From positions 7,224,053-7,288,052 of the forward strand of contig NC_066844.1 of assembly GCF_001640805.2 (NCBI RefSeq): DNA of 64,000 nt, in the 5' to 3' direction. Positions 35,633 to 45,402 of the stretch are shown one piece after another. The DNA is from Lates calcarifer. Lineage: Eukaryota; Chordata; Actinopteri; Centropomidae. The position numbers were made by a program, and so were the translations under genes. Under the pieces are notes generated by a model. It had not been told where the DNA came from. It saw only the letters and a list, made by a program, of their open reading frames with translations, and ran no database searches. Numbering within the stretch: the stretch's first letter is position 1; every line of letters begins with the position of its first letter.

Positions 35633-35648
35633 ACTGTACATGTACAGT
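35633..35648. repeat. Perfect 16-bp palindrome
   Basis: ACTGTACATGTACAGT reads the same on both strands. Function unknown. Confidence 0.9.
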
Positions 35649-37528
35649 AAGGACATGGGGTAAAAAGATCTAGTCTAATATGCAGAAGGGTTCAGATAAT
35701 GCTGTCCCGAATACATCAATATAAATATTACTATAAGGAGGATACTTTTTCTCCATATCTTATTGATTAATGCAAGCTAATAATCAATGCTGCGATTGCT
35801 TCCCGGCTTTCCATCAACATGTTCTGTTTCCATTTTGGTGGCTGTTTTCCCTTTCATGGGCTCAAAGCACTTGACTGGTGTCAAAGGCCCGCATGGGATT
35901 ATCATCTTAAATGATGATAAATTATTCATTGAGATGATAAACTCCCTTTTTGGGAAATAATGACTTTCAATTGATCTAGAAACATCATGGAGGACAATAC
36001 AATACTCTGAGCAGAAAAGATGTATCAGCCCAGGGCATTCTGTTACAAATTTTATGCAATTAGGTTAATAAAGCAGACATGGGTGTGGTGCAGAGATCTG
36101 CAGGACTGTTGGAAATTTTGGTTATGGTTTCATACTCAGTAGAGTGATGCCATGCTGCTATCCAAGGTGTCCTGTATTGTTTACACTTCTTACTTGGCAT
36201 TTAGTGTGATTAACATGAGTGACAGACATCCATATAGGCTAATGAGGCATGGATAACAGATTAAATCACCACAGATGTGTTCATTAAGATGCAACAGGGA
36301 ACATCCACTCCTGATGATACTAAAGCAATGGAATAACGAATCGCTGGATGGTACATGAAATGCTTGTTGATACATGACATGGATTTTGGGAATATGAATA
36401 ATAATGCAATGTGTCAGTGACTGAGCTTTTATATGCCACTATTATATTCCAGTTCTTTGAGTTATAAAACATTTTGTTAAAATTAGTATCAGAATATGAA
36501 TATAGTATCAGGATCTAAGACGTAAAGTAACCTTTGCATGAAGGTTTGAAGATTATTGTATCATTTGGGTAGTACTGAATTTAAAAGTTGCCAAATCAAA
36601 ATACAGATCATAATTAGATACACAGTGCACCTGCAATTAAAAGCAGAAGCACGCTTTGATATACAAAGAAAGTAAAAAATGATGCTGTCATCAGAATCAT
36701 AATTATATCATTATGGTCAATAGCCTGATTATTCATGAAGTCTATTCTATTGATAAATCTGACCTACACCTCCAGAGAGAAAGCTATTTTCTCTGCCATT
36801 TGCCCCATTGTAGTACACGGGGTGTTAACCATCTGTCAGAGCTCTACAGATGAATGGAGCTGGGAGGAGGCTAAATATGTGTCTGTGTGCCTGAAATGAA
36901 TTCAATATGGCATGCCGTCTTTCCCCTCTCTGGTTTTTAGAAGCATGCATGGAGCAGCGGATGGACCCTCGAGTGCATCTGCACATGTTGCAGCAAACAA
37001 GAGGTTGAGAAAGGAGATCAGTCTGCTGGTAATAATCCCCAACCCCTCAGGCTTTTTTCCATGCAATCAGACGGCAATGTTATGATACGAAGCAAGCACA
37101 TTAAAGGTAATCAATGCCACCAAGCCTCAGACACCTGAGTGACATGCTGGAGGAATACGAACAATAGAGCATCATTATAGCTTTGGTATTCAACTAACCA
37201 TTACGCTGTCTGTGAAAATGCCAAGCTGGGGCAGCATTCAATGAAATAATAGGAGGAAAAGCATGCTTTGCAAGCACAATGAGGATGTCTTCCTGTTTTT
37301 TCCCCCCCTTAGTCGGTGAGCTGCATAAAATCCATTCCAGGGAAATGTGGGTCTGCAGCAGCAAGCAGGTGCCATGTAGTGGCTGTATCAAAAGGGGCGT
37401 GATGCCGTCTCTGAGAAGCACTGAGAAATCGCACAAGCGGGGCATTTGGTTTGTAGCACATGGCGACCACAAGTACTGTAGTGGGCCTTGGGGTGGTACA
37501 GATATCAAGACTGCTGTGCTGCACTTAC

Positions 37529-38258
37529 CTAACATCTGACTGAAGAGCAGCTGCTCCAGGTCACCCAGCACTGTCACCACCAGCTCTGGGTCCACCTTCA
37601 GGAAGGGCTTGTCTCCCCCTTCCTCCACCTGGCCTTTGGAACCGGACTCCCCTCCGGCCCCGGCTCCCTGTTTCTTAGCGTTGGCCTTTGCCTTGCTGGA
37701 GAGGATCTCGTCATCTGACTTTCCATCCTCAGGTGCTTTGCTCAGGGGCTTCACCTCAGCGTAAGGGCCACGAGGTATGCGGCTCTGCTTGCTCAGGGCA
37801 GAGGGAGCTGCCAGCGGGCTGAAGGGCTTAGGTTTGCCCTGGAACAGCGAATGCTCAGATTTGGATAGGTTTCGAGAGAGAGGGGCGCCCCCTCCGGTAC
37901 CGGTGCCGCCTCCCGCTGTCTTTGGCTTGCCCATCTTGGTCTGCCCTGCTCCGGGCTTGGCCATGTCATCACACCACTTTGGCTCATAAAGATGCAACTT
38001 CTTCTCAGCATCAGTGAGTACAGCCAGGTTTGTCATAGACCTCTGCTTGCGGAGATTGGAGGGCACAGGTAGCCTGCCCTCAGAGCTACCTGCCCGGTAA
38101 ACCTTCAGTTCACCCCGCTGCGTGCTCTGGGGCACTCCAGACTTTGCCCTCTTAGCTGCCATACCAACTCCTTTGCCATCTGTTTGGCCGTATGCCTTTG
38201 TGCTATCCGTCCTTTCCATTTTCAAATCTCCTCTGCCTTTCACACTATTTCCAAGCAT
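37529..38258 (-). CDS. nav1: nav1 exon 1 (canonical N-terminus, residues 1-243)
   Basis: The start MLGNSVKG at 38258 (G at -3) matches the NAV1 start MLGSSVKS. Conserved blocks follow in order: NLRKQRSMTNLAVLTDAEKK (about 69-88), LYEPKWCDDMAK (90-101), SKSEHSLFQGK (132-142), SRIPRGPYAEVKPLSKAPE (159-177) and FLKVDPELVVTVLGDLEQLL before the end. SRIP at 159-162 is an SxIP motif of the type that binds EB1-family proteins. The exon ends in phase 1 at a consensus donor (TTAG|GTAAGTG). There is no calponin-homology domain, which argues for NAV1 rather than NAV2 or NAV3. The open frame that runs on past 37529 to 37194 is intron read-through. Confidence 0.95.
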
Positions 38259-38720
38259 GCCTCCTGCATGAGACCATATAGAAAAGCATCAGCAGGGAGA
38301 AATCAGGCTTCCTTACTCAAACCCTTCTCCCTGTTCAAAAAAAAAAAAAAAAAGCACACACAAAATGCTTCCTTTAAGGCAGTCCCGCAGCCTTCTCTTT
38401 CTTCCCTCTGTCTCCTTTCCCTCTTTTCCTCCTGACAGGCTGCTGCAGCTGCAGCTGTTGCAGTGCTGCCCAGGCGCTCCCTTTCTCTCCTTCCCTCCCG
38501 TCCTCCTTTACTCCGTTTTTTCCACACTCCTCCCTTCAGCACACCCTCCTGCCGCTGAAGCGCGCAGCAGCAGAATGACAGCGGCAGCAGACGCAACAAC
38601 GCTCCCTCCTCCCCCTTGCTTTCTGCTGCCTCTCCCTCGCCTCCGACTTCCCTCCCATCCTACCTCCTCCTTCCCTCATTTTTCCCCCCTTCTTTTAGAG
38701 ATGCTTTGCTGTGTCTCAGC
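38259..38720 (-). promoter_or_regulatory. Probable 5'UTR/promoter region of canonical nav1 start
   Basis: Upstream of the MLGN start the minus strand is rich in GA (CT on the plus strand) and in CAG/CTG-like triplets around 38440-38600. It is clearly GC-richer than the rest of the window, and this fits a 5'UTR and TATA-less promoter. An A/T run lies at about 38338-38353. A possible acceptor (CATGCAG, 38264-38266) five bases before the ATG leaves open that the leader is spliced. The transcription start cannot be placed from sequence. Confidence 0.5.
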
Positions 38721-40299
38721 AGAATATGCGAAAATGCAGGAGTGATGAGAAACGATCAGTTATGGCTTTTTGTGGCACCGGTCTCCTCTAACACACCTAT
38801 GTTTTCCCACCATCTCCCCCGATTCCTTTGTTCTTCCCCTCCCCCTCCTTCACCTCCAGTGTTCCCTGTTCAATACGCCCAACATGATGCATGATTTGTG
38901 ATGTTAGTGAATGTGTGAATGGATATACATTTAGATATGTAATTACAGACCATTCTATGAATTATTGTCACTGTCACTGCAACTACTGGAGCATCCAGAT
39001 TATCTCTTGATCCTGTCTGAGCTTCCTTACGATATCAATTCCAGATTTACAGCTAGATTAATCATAAGCTGAAACATCAGAAGTGTGTTGTGCTGGTATA
39101 ACTGGATATAATATCAACAATGATGACATAAAGGGATATATATGTAATGTGATGTCACTGAAAACTGAAGAAATAATGAAAATGACTTGGGAGTTTTTGT
39201 CCACTGCTTGAAAAAAAAAAAGGAAAAAAAAAAAAGAGAAAAATTGGCTCAAGATTCAAAAAAGAGCATGGGCCAAATGGGTGACTTCACTCCAGCAGAC
39301 TGAGCGAGCGACAAGATGTGCCAGTGTAAGCAAGTAACACACCCAAAACCACACTTTGGAAATATCTTCAAGTCAGTGTAAGACACATGTACATACACAC
39401 AGAGACACGCACGTGACTGTGTTAAATGGACAATCCAGTCACACTGTTCTCTGCAGGGTCCTTTGCTGACATATGAGTGTAATCATCTTTTTAAGATATT
39501 CCACACAAGCATCTCTCAGGAGGATTGAGGAGGGTTCTGCAGCGCTCTCATGCAGCGCTGCTCCATGGAAACCACCCTCTCTCATCGCCTGCATGTCATC
39601 TGCACCAGACCTCACCACTCTGCACAAACACAGCTGCCAAAGAAACATTTACCTTTTCCATAAACTGCTGTGAAACAGCCCATATGTTATCATGTATTCA
39701 TCAAAAAGAAATCCTTTTTTTAAATAACCCAAATCCAGTGCCTCTGAATATAGTTTTTGCCTCTTCTTATTAAGTGACTAAGTTGCTCTTTTTCACTACA
39801 CAGCATGACTGAATGGGAGTATGCTAGATGGTGCAAATCCAAAGGATATGATTGACCTGTTAGCCACAATGCCCAGAGGGTACCACTCTAACTCCCACAA
39901 TGGGCTTGCAACACACTCCACTGCATTTTTTATTTGGGTTTCAAGGCACCTGGGGTGGCTCATGGACCAGTGAGGTTGTTGTAATTAGTTTCTGGTAACA
40001 ATGTCATGTTTTGTTCCTCCTCATCACGAGGTCTAAGGTTCCCCTGCTGACTCCAGATCACTGACCTTACTCCTATGATGCAGTGAATAGCTTATTTGTT
40101 TTGGAGAGTGGGAATTTCTTAATGAGTCAGAGGGTAACAAATTCTGACATGCCAAATTTCCTGCAAGCCTTAGATGTTTTCATGAGGACATATATGTATA
40201 ATATATATAAGTTTGCATCATACACAAAGGAACACTTCCTATTATGAGGTCATATATAAGTTCATGTTATAATATCTGGACTTTACTATGCATGTGGTT

Positions 40300-40790
40300 T
40301 ATCTGTTAGTTGACTGATCAACCACTTTGAACCAGACTGAAATATCTAATACCTACTGAATGGACTGAAATTTTGTACAGACATTCATAATTACTAGAGG
40401 ATGAAGCCTTTTGTTTTTGTGATTCCCCTGACTTTTCCTCTAACACCACCAGCAAGTTGGTACTTTTGTTTTTTATTTACTGTCTTTGGTTCAAACACTC
40501 ATGTCTCCCTCAAGATGAATGGCCTTTGTGTTCCCATGAGTTTTCATCTGGCATCATCATCTTGTAATGATGTTTTACTTTATTTTATGACCAAATATCT
40601 GAAAAACTAATTCTAATCAGAATGAGCTGTACTTTGCACATTAGCAAGTGTTTGCATGCTAACACCTCAAACTATGGTGAACATGGTAAACATACCTACT
40701 AAAGATCAGTGTTTCTACTGCTAGCCTGTTAGCTTGCTCATGCTAACACTGAGCTCAAAACACTAATGTTCCCAAGTTTTTGTGTCTTTT
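40300..40790. repeat. Interspersed repeat typical of spiny-rayed fish
   Basis: Contains phrases I know from a very abundant percomorph repeat: ATGGACTGAAATTTTGTACA, GATGAAGCCTTTTG, CTGACTTTTCCTCTAACACC, TATGACCAAATATCTG, GTTTGCATGCTAACAC and TGGTGAACATGGTAAACAT. Class unknown to me. Confidence 0.7.
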
Positions 40791-41033
40791 GTGCCTCCCT
40801 TCATCAGTAATGTCCCTATGATGCTAAAATGTGTCATTTTAAACTTTTTCTAAAATGTAGTCTTCCTTCTGTAAATGTGAAAACACTCAATCACCACTAG
40901 TTCTCAGGAGAGACAAGGGTGGAACTGCGTCTTTCATTTGGTTTTCTTCACATCTGGGTCTGATTCTTCTTCTTGAACTGGTCATCAGAGTAATTGTATG
41001 TATGTGTGTACATGTGTCTTTTTGTGGTTGTGC

Positions 41034-41290
41034 GGACAAATCTTTTGTTCGAAACCATCATTGTGAGCACAATTTAGCTGGTCCTAACAAGTTAAAGGGG
41101 CTGCTTGAGGTTCAAGACTTGGTTTTAGGGCTCAGATTAAAATTAGGTTTAGGTTAGGGATAGGGCAAAGGTCGGGGGTTAGGCATTTAGTTGATGGTTA
41201 AGGTTAGGGGTCAGGGGCTAGGAAATGCGGTATGTTAATGAGTCCTCACAGCTATAAAAGACCAACGTATTTGTGTGTGTTTGTGTGTGT
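41034..41290. repeat. Degenerate TTAGGG-like repeat unit flanked by GT tract
   Basis: Imperfect (GGTTAGG)-type units at 41130-41225, followed by GAGTCCTCACAGCTATAAAAG and a GT-rich end. The arrangement matches a dispersed fish repeat, not a telomere. Confidence 0.6.
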
Positions 41291-43032
41291 ATGGTATGAC
41301 ATGATAGACACAGCTGCCTGTTATGCATTTTCCCCAGACAGCACATGTAATCATTTTGGGGCTGCTCAGCTGCTATGATGCAATGGGTTCAAGAACACCA
41401 GGGAGACCTCCACATGTGCTTAAAGCCAAAAACCGCAGAGAACAACAATGTAAATGTGCACATGGCCACACGTACAGAGGGGCAACGTCTAGAGTTAAGT
41501 GCACACGTAAAGATGGTATTAGTGTATGCTGTTCAAGTCATGTGGTAATTTATGCTATACAAAGGCCTCTGAATCGAGATCTAATGGGATCATTGTGTGG
41601 GCTGGAATGTGAGCAGCCTGAGGGATGAAGACTGAGCAGTTATGAGGGTTTTGTCACACAAATTCCCCTAATGTGCTCAGCAATAGTCTGTTCTTGATGA
41701 ACTTAAGCTGCAGGGAACTACAGCAAAGGTAAAACCAGCCTCTGAGTTTAAACACTTCCCAGGATGATTAATTTGCTGACTTGTATTAATCCTGGAGCAA
41801 AGATTTTTCCTATTTCCGAAACTTGAGTCACTTTAAAGTAAGATTTTTCACCAGAGATCCTAACTGAGCTGTTGTTTCTGCAGATGTTTCTACTGGATGG
41901 AACCAACATTAAAACAACCCATATTTCATTTTCCAGCTAACTTCTCATTGAGGCAGGATGACAGCTTACAAAGACACATCTCTCTGCTCTATGGTCAAAA
42001 ACAGAATTTAAGCGCCCCTAAGGTCCGTCCAGCAGGGACGAGAGGAACTCCCAGACAGGAGGTGAAAGCCGATCTTCCCATCAAACCACTCAATCTCTCA
42101 GCCCTACATCTGTCCACCTTCGGCTGAGGACCTCTCAGTCTCTGGCCTCGTCTCTCCCTGAGGAGGCTGGCTGGAGGCTCTCACCCCTCAAAGTCATTAA
42201 GATAATTAAGAAGCCAGTTACAGGGTTTTATAATAGTCCAGTGCAATTATATGAGGTCATTTTCTAAATTCTCTACAGTGCATGTTGGGTGATTAGGAAC
42301 AATAAATACATCAGGCATGTTAGTCAAAATAATTTATGTTACTTAAAGTAATTCAGGCTACAGATTTAGACTTGGAACATAATGCTGCTAATTTAGACAA
42401 TGCTGCTGTTTAATTAGTTCTAACAGCAACCAAAAAGACCAACAAATTAAGCGACAGCTAATTTATCAGTTTAAACAGACAAAGGCTAATTTTTAAGAGG
42501 TAGTATTTTAGTGCTGCTGACTGTTTCATTGTAAACACCACACTTTAATGTGTTTTAATACATTCCTTATATGCTAGCAACTCTAGGGATGTCCATTTGA
42601 AATATCTCATCAGCAACAATAATGAAAAGATGAACATTAGGGTGTTTGAGATTTGACTGGTTGAGTTTCAGGGATTATGAGGTCTGGAAATAACTTGTTC
42701 TTTCTCCAACAGTGAGTAACAAGTTATCATCAAATAATTCTAAAAATTATGAAGCTTCTGCATAAATATCTACCAAGCTCTAGACGTGAACTCGCAAAAC
42801 AAACATGTCTGAGTATCAATTTGGTTTTGTGGTCACAGCTATTACCATTGAGTCAATAGTGTCTGCTTACTTATTTAAATCAATATCACTCATTTACAGC
42901 GGATCTTTAATTATGTAATCTCTCTCTAATTGGACTTAATGCTGTGGTTGTCTCTGCTAATGGTGACTTACCTTCGTTTAGCAAGATATTCCGAATTATT
43001 TAAAATAATGAAATACTGACCAGTTAAATTCA

Positions 43033-43056
43033 GTGTGCGTGTGTGTGTTTGTGTAT
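43033..43056. repeat. (GT)n microsatellite, imperfect
   Basis: GTGTGCGTGTGTGTGTTTGT and following bases. Confidence 0.85.
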
Positions 43057-43740
43057 ACACGTCATGTTTGTATTACAGTCTCTAAGCAACAGGATGTATT
43101 AGGTACAGGATTGTTGCAGGCATCAGAACAAACACAACTCTCAACTTTTAATGTTTTACACAGCACTGACATAAATCTAATCACGATGGCACACCCGAGA
43201 CACAAGAACATTTAAGAAGTTACAGTGCCGTGTGATTTGAGAGAAGTGCTTTGTGCCAAGAATCTGAATCTGTGTTTTCCCACACACACATAAAGAAAGA
43301 AGTGGAGCACTTCAGGAAATCCTGATGCACATAACAGGTGGTACGTACAGTATGAAGCTCTCGTTGTGAGCTGGCAGCAGCTCTGGTGAGAACAACTGCC
43401 ACGCTGAACAGACTCCAGCGTCAACATTCAGCCATATTACAGCTTGGGTGTTACAGGATGCAATATAATACAATTGGAAAAACAGAGTTTTGCATAACTG
43501 GTTGAACTCTCTGAACTGTATGAAAAAAATGTGTTTTTTCCCCAAGCTTGTTCTGGCATAATGACACCACAGAGAGAGGACAAGAACCTTTAAAGGTCTT
43601 GATTCAACTGTAAGTCAACAAAGTGATTAAAGTTTATGGACTGGCCTGCTCTTTAATTTTAAGATACTGGACGATCACCTTCAGATATCACCCTGTTTGA
43701 TTACTGAGTGTCAGACTTACTGCTCATTACTGCTAGATTT

Positions 43741-43870
43741 ACAACAGTGGTTCTAAACTTGGCTTGTGACCCTTTAGAATTAAGCTATGTGTATGTGACC
43801 CTTCATCACAGGTTGCATATGTCTGAGCTGTGAGCACTTCTGTTGAACTTTTTGAGGGACACTGAAGTTC
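43741..43870. repeat. MITE-like interspersed repeat
   Basis: CAGTGGTTCTAAACTTGGCT, then GTGACCCTTCATCACAGGTT and TGTCTGAGCTGTGAGC resemble a common fish repeat beginning CAGTGGTTCxxAAxxT (hAT-like ends). Assignment from memory. Confidence 0.45.
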
Positions 43871-44251
43871 ATGATTAACATCTGAAAACAAAAATCCTCA
43901 GTTTTTCTCAATAACTAACTAACATCAGTTAAAAAATATTTAGGTATTATTAAAGAAATTTATAGTGTGCTAATGTAGGACATCATCACTAATAGAGAGA
44001 AGTTGTCTGAGAAAGTATGTAGTATGATTAAAGTATGATTTAAAGTGGCTGAAAAGGAGTCAAATTTGCAGTATTTCACAAGGAATGGGCAAAGACTACA
44101 GAAAAGTCTCAACTATAAAAGTCTAGAAAGATGTCTTTTTCTTTCCTATATCAATCATCTTGTAATGCCTTTGTTGTTTGGGAAACAGTGGTTTACAGAA
44201 TCAGGCGTGTCTGATGAAAAGATAAGCGATAGGAAATTTAAACAGACTCAC

Positions 44252-44340
44252 CCAAATCATCACAGCAGACCTCCATGGAGTCAGAGGAGCAGTCACTCAG
44301 ATCATCCAGGGTGGCATCTGTGTCCTCATGAATTTGAAAC
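44252..44340 (-). CDS. nav1: nav1 alternative N-terminal exon A2
   Basis: This 89-nt exon lies between an acceptor (CCTGTAG) and a donor (GTGAGT). It enters in phase 2, completing an Arg codon from exon A1, and leaves in phase 1. It encodes FQIHEDTDATLDDLSDCSSD followed by SMEVCCDDL, a strongly acidic, Ser-rich segment. Its phase-1 end fits the exon at 31561-31663, which would give ...CCDDL-D-PESQRKR and skip the MLGN exon. Confidence 0.6.
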
Positions 44341-44586
44341 CTACAGGAAAAGAGATAAAAACAAACTTTTTAATGGACAAAAAAACAAACAAACAAACAA
44401 AAAAACCAAAACAGATTAAATGTTGATCAAGTGCAACCTTAACTGGAAAATAAAACCGATGGACTTAAAGGGGAAAGCAAGAGATGACATGAGGCTTCAT
44501 CACATCCAATGTGTCCTAAAAATAAACTGCATTCTGTGCAGCAGAGCTTATCTTTCCATCTTAAAAAGGTGAAACACTGCCCTCAC

Positions 44587-45402
44587 CTGAACCTGAAGGG
44601 AGCAACAGCAGCCATGTTGACTTTCCCCGGCTCACTCCCTCTCCGTGGCATGTTGCATGTCTGATAAGAAGACTTTGATTTGTCGCTGGACACCTGTCCC
44701 TCAGAAGCTCCCCGTTCCTGGTTGGAAATGTTGCTAAGCTCTTTCTGGGAGTTCCGCAGTTCCACCCGTGGACACCGCTGATATCTCATTACCATTTGTT
44801 GCACCTTTAGTAAAAAGATGACGCCCTCTTCCCTGGACTTGCTGGACGTTAGCCGGGAGCCGGCACAAGGCATCATCATCATCTGCATTGTCCACACTCC
44901 TGAGGCGATATTTCCCAAAGGTCCAGTTCTTGTTGACGTTTCGTCTTAACTGGAGGTCCCGCAAAGCCTTCTGGGTCAGCATGCTGTTGCGGAGGTCCAG
45001 TGTATCTTTAGACCGTGGGACTTCTCTTTTTGGTACCTGAGGGCTACTGTATGCTGAGCACGTTCCATCGCTTCGCTCTGTAGCTGCTGGGCTTCTGTGA
45101 GAATACACACTGCTCTTTTGCTGCAGCAGGTGGTTCTTTAAAGCTGCACCTCTCAGCAGCTCTGCAGGACCTGAGGACACCGAAGATGAAGAGTAGGAAG
45201 GCCGTCTTTTGGCAGCATGCTGATAGCGCACTGTAGGGTTGGGGAGACCGCTGTACTGCTGTTTGGGATCCATCTTGGAGAGTGGCAGCATGCTTCGAGG
45301 TAAAGGAAGACTAGAGCTGACACCTGCGTCACTCTGGCTCTGAGATATGACTTTGACATTCACTCCACTGCTCATTGTTGGTGAGTGTCACTGGAGTGAG
45401 AT
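44587..45402 (-). CDS. nav1: nav1 alternative N-terminal exon A1
   Basis: The exon starts after a strong acceptor (pyrimidine run then CAG, exon base 45402). An ATG at 45375 in good context (A at -3) opens a frame beginning MSSGVNVKVISQSQ. The product is Ser-rich and basic, with a conserved-looking stretch NKNWTFGKYRLRSVD followed by an acidic DDDDA. The exon ends at 44587 before GTGAGG. The frame from the ATG meets a stop at 44736-44734, while the reading frame that joins the next exon correctly runs through 44587-44918 (ELRNSQKELSNIS ... VAPFRFR). The two frames differ by one base, so as given the exon does not encode one continuous protein. I do not recognise the sequence from memory. I assign it to nav1 because exon A2 and its phase-1 donor fit nav1 exon 3. 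Confidence 0.6.

Larger units (their letters stand above)
31664..37528 (-). other. nav1 intron 2
   Basis: Intron of 5.9 kb, spliced out of the MLGN form. It holds a (CA)n tract (34394-34412), a 16-bp palindrome (35633-35648) and A/T-rich sequence. No genes recognised. Confidence 0.65.
38721..44251 (-). other. Non-coding region between the two nav1 N-terminal exon sets
   Basis: This is intron for the long form and upstream flank for the MLGN form. It holds a percomorph-type repeat (40300-40790), a telomere-like repeat (41034-41290), a GT tract (43033-43056) and a repeat resembling hAT-type MITEs (43741-43870). No genes seen. Confidence 0.65.
219..45375 (-). other. nav1: nav1 gene (neuron navigator 1), 3' end outside window
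   Basis: This is the minus-strand gene that spans most of the window. Its translated exons match vertebrate NAV1 in order, from the MLGN start through the DPESQRKRTVQNVLDLRQN, SPLSWRHGQSSPRLQAGD, VKVDPTSSLGLSTDS-type and ITVSLKGL blocks. All splice phases join except at two one-base breaks (11.35 kb and 44.6-45.4 kb). NAV1 is known as a neuronal microtubule-associated, plus-end tracking protein that acts in neurite outgrowth and migration. It has SxIP motifs for EB proteins, coiled coils and a C-terminal AAA+ ATPase region. Here the ATPase region is missing because the gene runs off position 1. NAV2 and NAV3 were considered; they carry an N-terminal calponin-homology domain, and the N-terminal exon here is NAV1-like. 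Which teleost copy (a or b) is unknown. Confidence 0.95.

Noticed and set aside
37194..37528. Open frame continuing the MLGN exon past its donor
   Set aside because: It loses all NAV1 similarity exactly at a consensus donor in the expected phase; it is intron read-through.
38365..38894. Plus-strand Ser/Pro/Leu-rich open frames
   Set aside because: Result of the CT-rich strand opposite the nav1 leader; no start context, domain or splice support.
43212..43545. Minus-strand open frames near a hydrophobic stretch
   Set aside because: Short, overlapping, no splice or start support and no recognisable family.
44740..44900. Mini-intron inside exon A1
   Set aside because: Phase-compatible donors are only weak GTCCAG types; strong-looking GT sites give the wrong phase. 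Not excluded, but less likely than an indel.
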